NCBI GenBank assembly: GCA_024642485.1
Contig: JAHEAY010000238.1
Location: forward strand, 1 to 64,000
Origin: Cytophagaceae bacterium
GTDB taxonomy: Bacteria > Bacteroidota > Bacteroidia > Cytophagales > Spirosomataceae
Length of the DNA stretch: 64,000 nt
Direction of reading: 5' to 3'
Shown: positions 61,088 through 64,000 of the stretch, in pieces
How positions within the stretch are numbered: the first letter of the stretch is position 1
Layout of the letters: every line of letters starts with the position of its first letter
Notes under the pieces: model-generated
Seen by the model: only the letters and a program-made list of their open reading frames with translations
What the model was told of the DNA's origin: nothing
Database searches by the model: none
Made by a program: the position numbers and the translations under genes

Positions 61088-61417
61088 ATGTTTACGCTAT
61101 TAATCTCTCTTATTGTTCTATTCTCAGTATTATTAATTATCCTTATTTTGGTGCAGAATCCAAAAGGTGGTGGAATTAGTGGAGAATTTGGATCAGCAGG
61201 TGCAACTCAAATGTTTGGTGTACAAAAAACTGGTGATTTAGTTGAGCAATTAACTTGGGGCTTTTCTATTGCCATTTTGGTATTGGTACTAGTTACGAAT
61301 TTTGCTATTTCAAATGGAACAACGGATGCATCACAATCTGTTAATGTAGAAAAAGCGGCAACGAAAACAGTTCCTGCGGCTCCTGCTCCTTTAGCACCTG
61401 CACCAGCAACAAAATAA
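61088..61417 (+). CDS. secG: Preprotein translocase subunit SecG
   Basis: LILVQNPKGGGISGEFGSAGATQMFGVQKTGDLVEQLTW; two TMs. Confidence 0.94.
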   Translation: MFTLLISLIVLFSVLLIILILVQNPKGGGISGEFGSAGATQMFGVQKTGDLVEQLTWGFSIAILVLVLVTNFAISNGTTDASQSVNVEKAATKTVPAAPAPLAPAPATK

Positions 61418-61441
61418 TTAACTGACATTTTTTCAGTCTTG

Positions 61442-61488
61442 AATGCGTGGCATACATATTGAGTATGTAGTCACGCATTTCTATTTTA
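61442..61488 (+). terminator. Long imperfect hairpin between secG and groES, likely secG terminator or groES leader structure
   Basis: AATGCGTG(442-449)/CACGCATT(472-479) and inner TACATA/TATGTA with TTTCTATTTT after. Confidence 0.6.
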
Positions 61489-61529
61489 AATGGAAATTAA
61501 AAATTTACAAATCTTAAATTTATTATAAC

Positions 61530-61808
61530 ATGTCAAAATTAACGATCAAACCCTTAGCAGATCGCGTTATCGTAGAGCCTGCTGCTGCGGAAGAGAAAAC
61601 AGCTTTTGGAATCATTATTCCAGACACAGCAAAAGAAAAACCACAAAAAGGCATCATTGTAGCTGTAGGAAATGGCAAGAAAGATGAGCCTATTACCGTA
61701 AAGGTGGGAGATGAAGTTTTGTATGGTAAATATTCTGGAACTGAAATCACGATTGAAGGAAAGGATTATTTAATCATGCGTGAGTCTGACATTTTTGCAG
61801 TATTGTAA
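61530..61808 (+). CDS. groES: Co-chaperonin GroES
   Basis: [55 protein letters not shown]. Confidence 0.97.
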   Translation: MSKLTIKPLADRVIVEPAAAEEKTAFGIIIPDTAKEKPQKGIIVAVGNGKKDEPITVKVGDEVLYGKYSGTEITIEGKDYLIMRESDIFAVL

Positions 61809-61839
61809 TTTATTTAAACCTAAAATCAGTTAATATATC

Positions 61840-63468
<1,629 letters not shown>

Positions 63469-63490
63469 TCCAAATTAGATTATCTTCTAA

Positions 63491-63518
63491 AAACTCCCCA
63501 TCTTTGGGGAGTTTTTTT
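63491..63518 (+). terminator. Intrinsic terminator after groEL
   Basis: AACTCCCCA-tct-TTGGGGAGTT followed by TTTTTT. Confidence 0.9.
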
Positions 63519-63532
63519 ATTTATATAGCCTT

Positions 63533-64000
63533 ATGAAAAGAATAGCCATTGATATGGATGACGTGATGGCTGACACCACGTTAAAAATTATACAGTACAT
63601 CAACGAACGAATCGAAAGTGATTATACCTACGAAGGTTTAATGACGGCTCAAGACAACGAAAAAAAGGCTTTTTATGAAAGTTATATCGCCAACAACGAT
63701 TTTCTTTGGGAACCTGGATTTTTTGAGGATATCCCAGTTAAACCTCATGCTGTTGAGGTGATCCAAGCACTACAGGAAAAATACGAAGTATTTATTGTTT
63801 CGGCGGCTACCGAATTCCCCAATTCCATGAAGGAAAAATTAAATTGGATGGCCAAGCATTTTCCATTTATTGGTTGGCAACATACTGTATTTTGTGGACA
63901 TAAGCACATGATATTGGCCGACTACCTAATCGACGATCACGAAAAGAATTTAAAAACATTCACCGGAACTCCACTCCTATTTACTGCCCCTCATAATTTG
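63533..64000 (+). CDS. 5'(3')-deoxyribonucleotidase-like HAD protein, partial at window edge
   Basis: MKRIAIDMDDVMADTTLKIIQYINERI; FIVSAATEFPNSMKEKLNWM; ADYLIDDHEKNL. Confidence 0.88.
   Translation, partial: MKRIAIDMDDVMADTTLKIIQYINERIESDYTYEGLMTAQDNEKKAFYESYIANNDFLWEPGFFEDIPVKPHAVEVIQALQEKYEVFIVSAATEFPNSMKEKLNWMAKHFPFIGWQHTVFCGHKHMILADYLIDDHEKNLKTFTGTPLLFTAPHNL

Overview
This 64 kb window looks like a compact, AT-rich Bacteroidota chromosome segment, probably Cytophagales-like (judged from gene content, TAnnTTTG-type promoter boxes and gene order). It is dominated by housekeeping genes: an OxyR/peroxiredoxin/AhpD-like locus; parC and parE about 19 kb apart; ruvC, tatD and xylB-like genes; an electron-transfer flavoprotein pair; an ftsX-DUF3098-uppP-truB-ribF operon; pheA; gltBD; purC; a split transketolase; sucC; miaB; a sigma-54 activator-lptE-TPR-secG operon; and groESL. 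There are two surface-polysaccharide loci (16.0-24.8 kb, Wza/Wzz plus ABC exporter; 34.1-38.2 kb, WecA/MraY-like, acetyltransferase, Wzy/ligase-like). Four tRNA genes are present: Leu-CAA, Arg-TCT, Pro-TGG and Ser-GCT. I saw no rRNA, CRISPR array, transposon, prophage or toxin-antitoxin system, and no clear large undescribed system. The most useful leads are: a C-terminal QLGLF motif (sliding-clamp-binding type) on an acidic tail of ParC; an OxyR-site-like dyad in the prx/oxyR intergenic region; a STAS protein lacking the phosphorylatable serine; a Bat-like membrane protein lacking a MIDAS motif; an N-terminally bare sigma-54 activator overlapping lptE; terminator-like hairpins inside opposing coding sequences; and several unexplained inverted repeats. 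All family assignments were made by reading the sequence; no database search was run.
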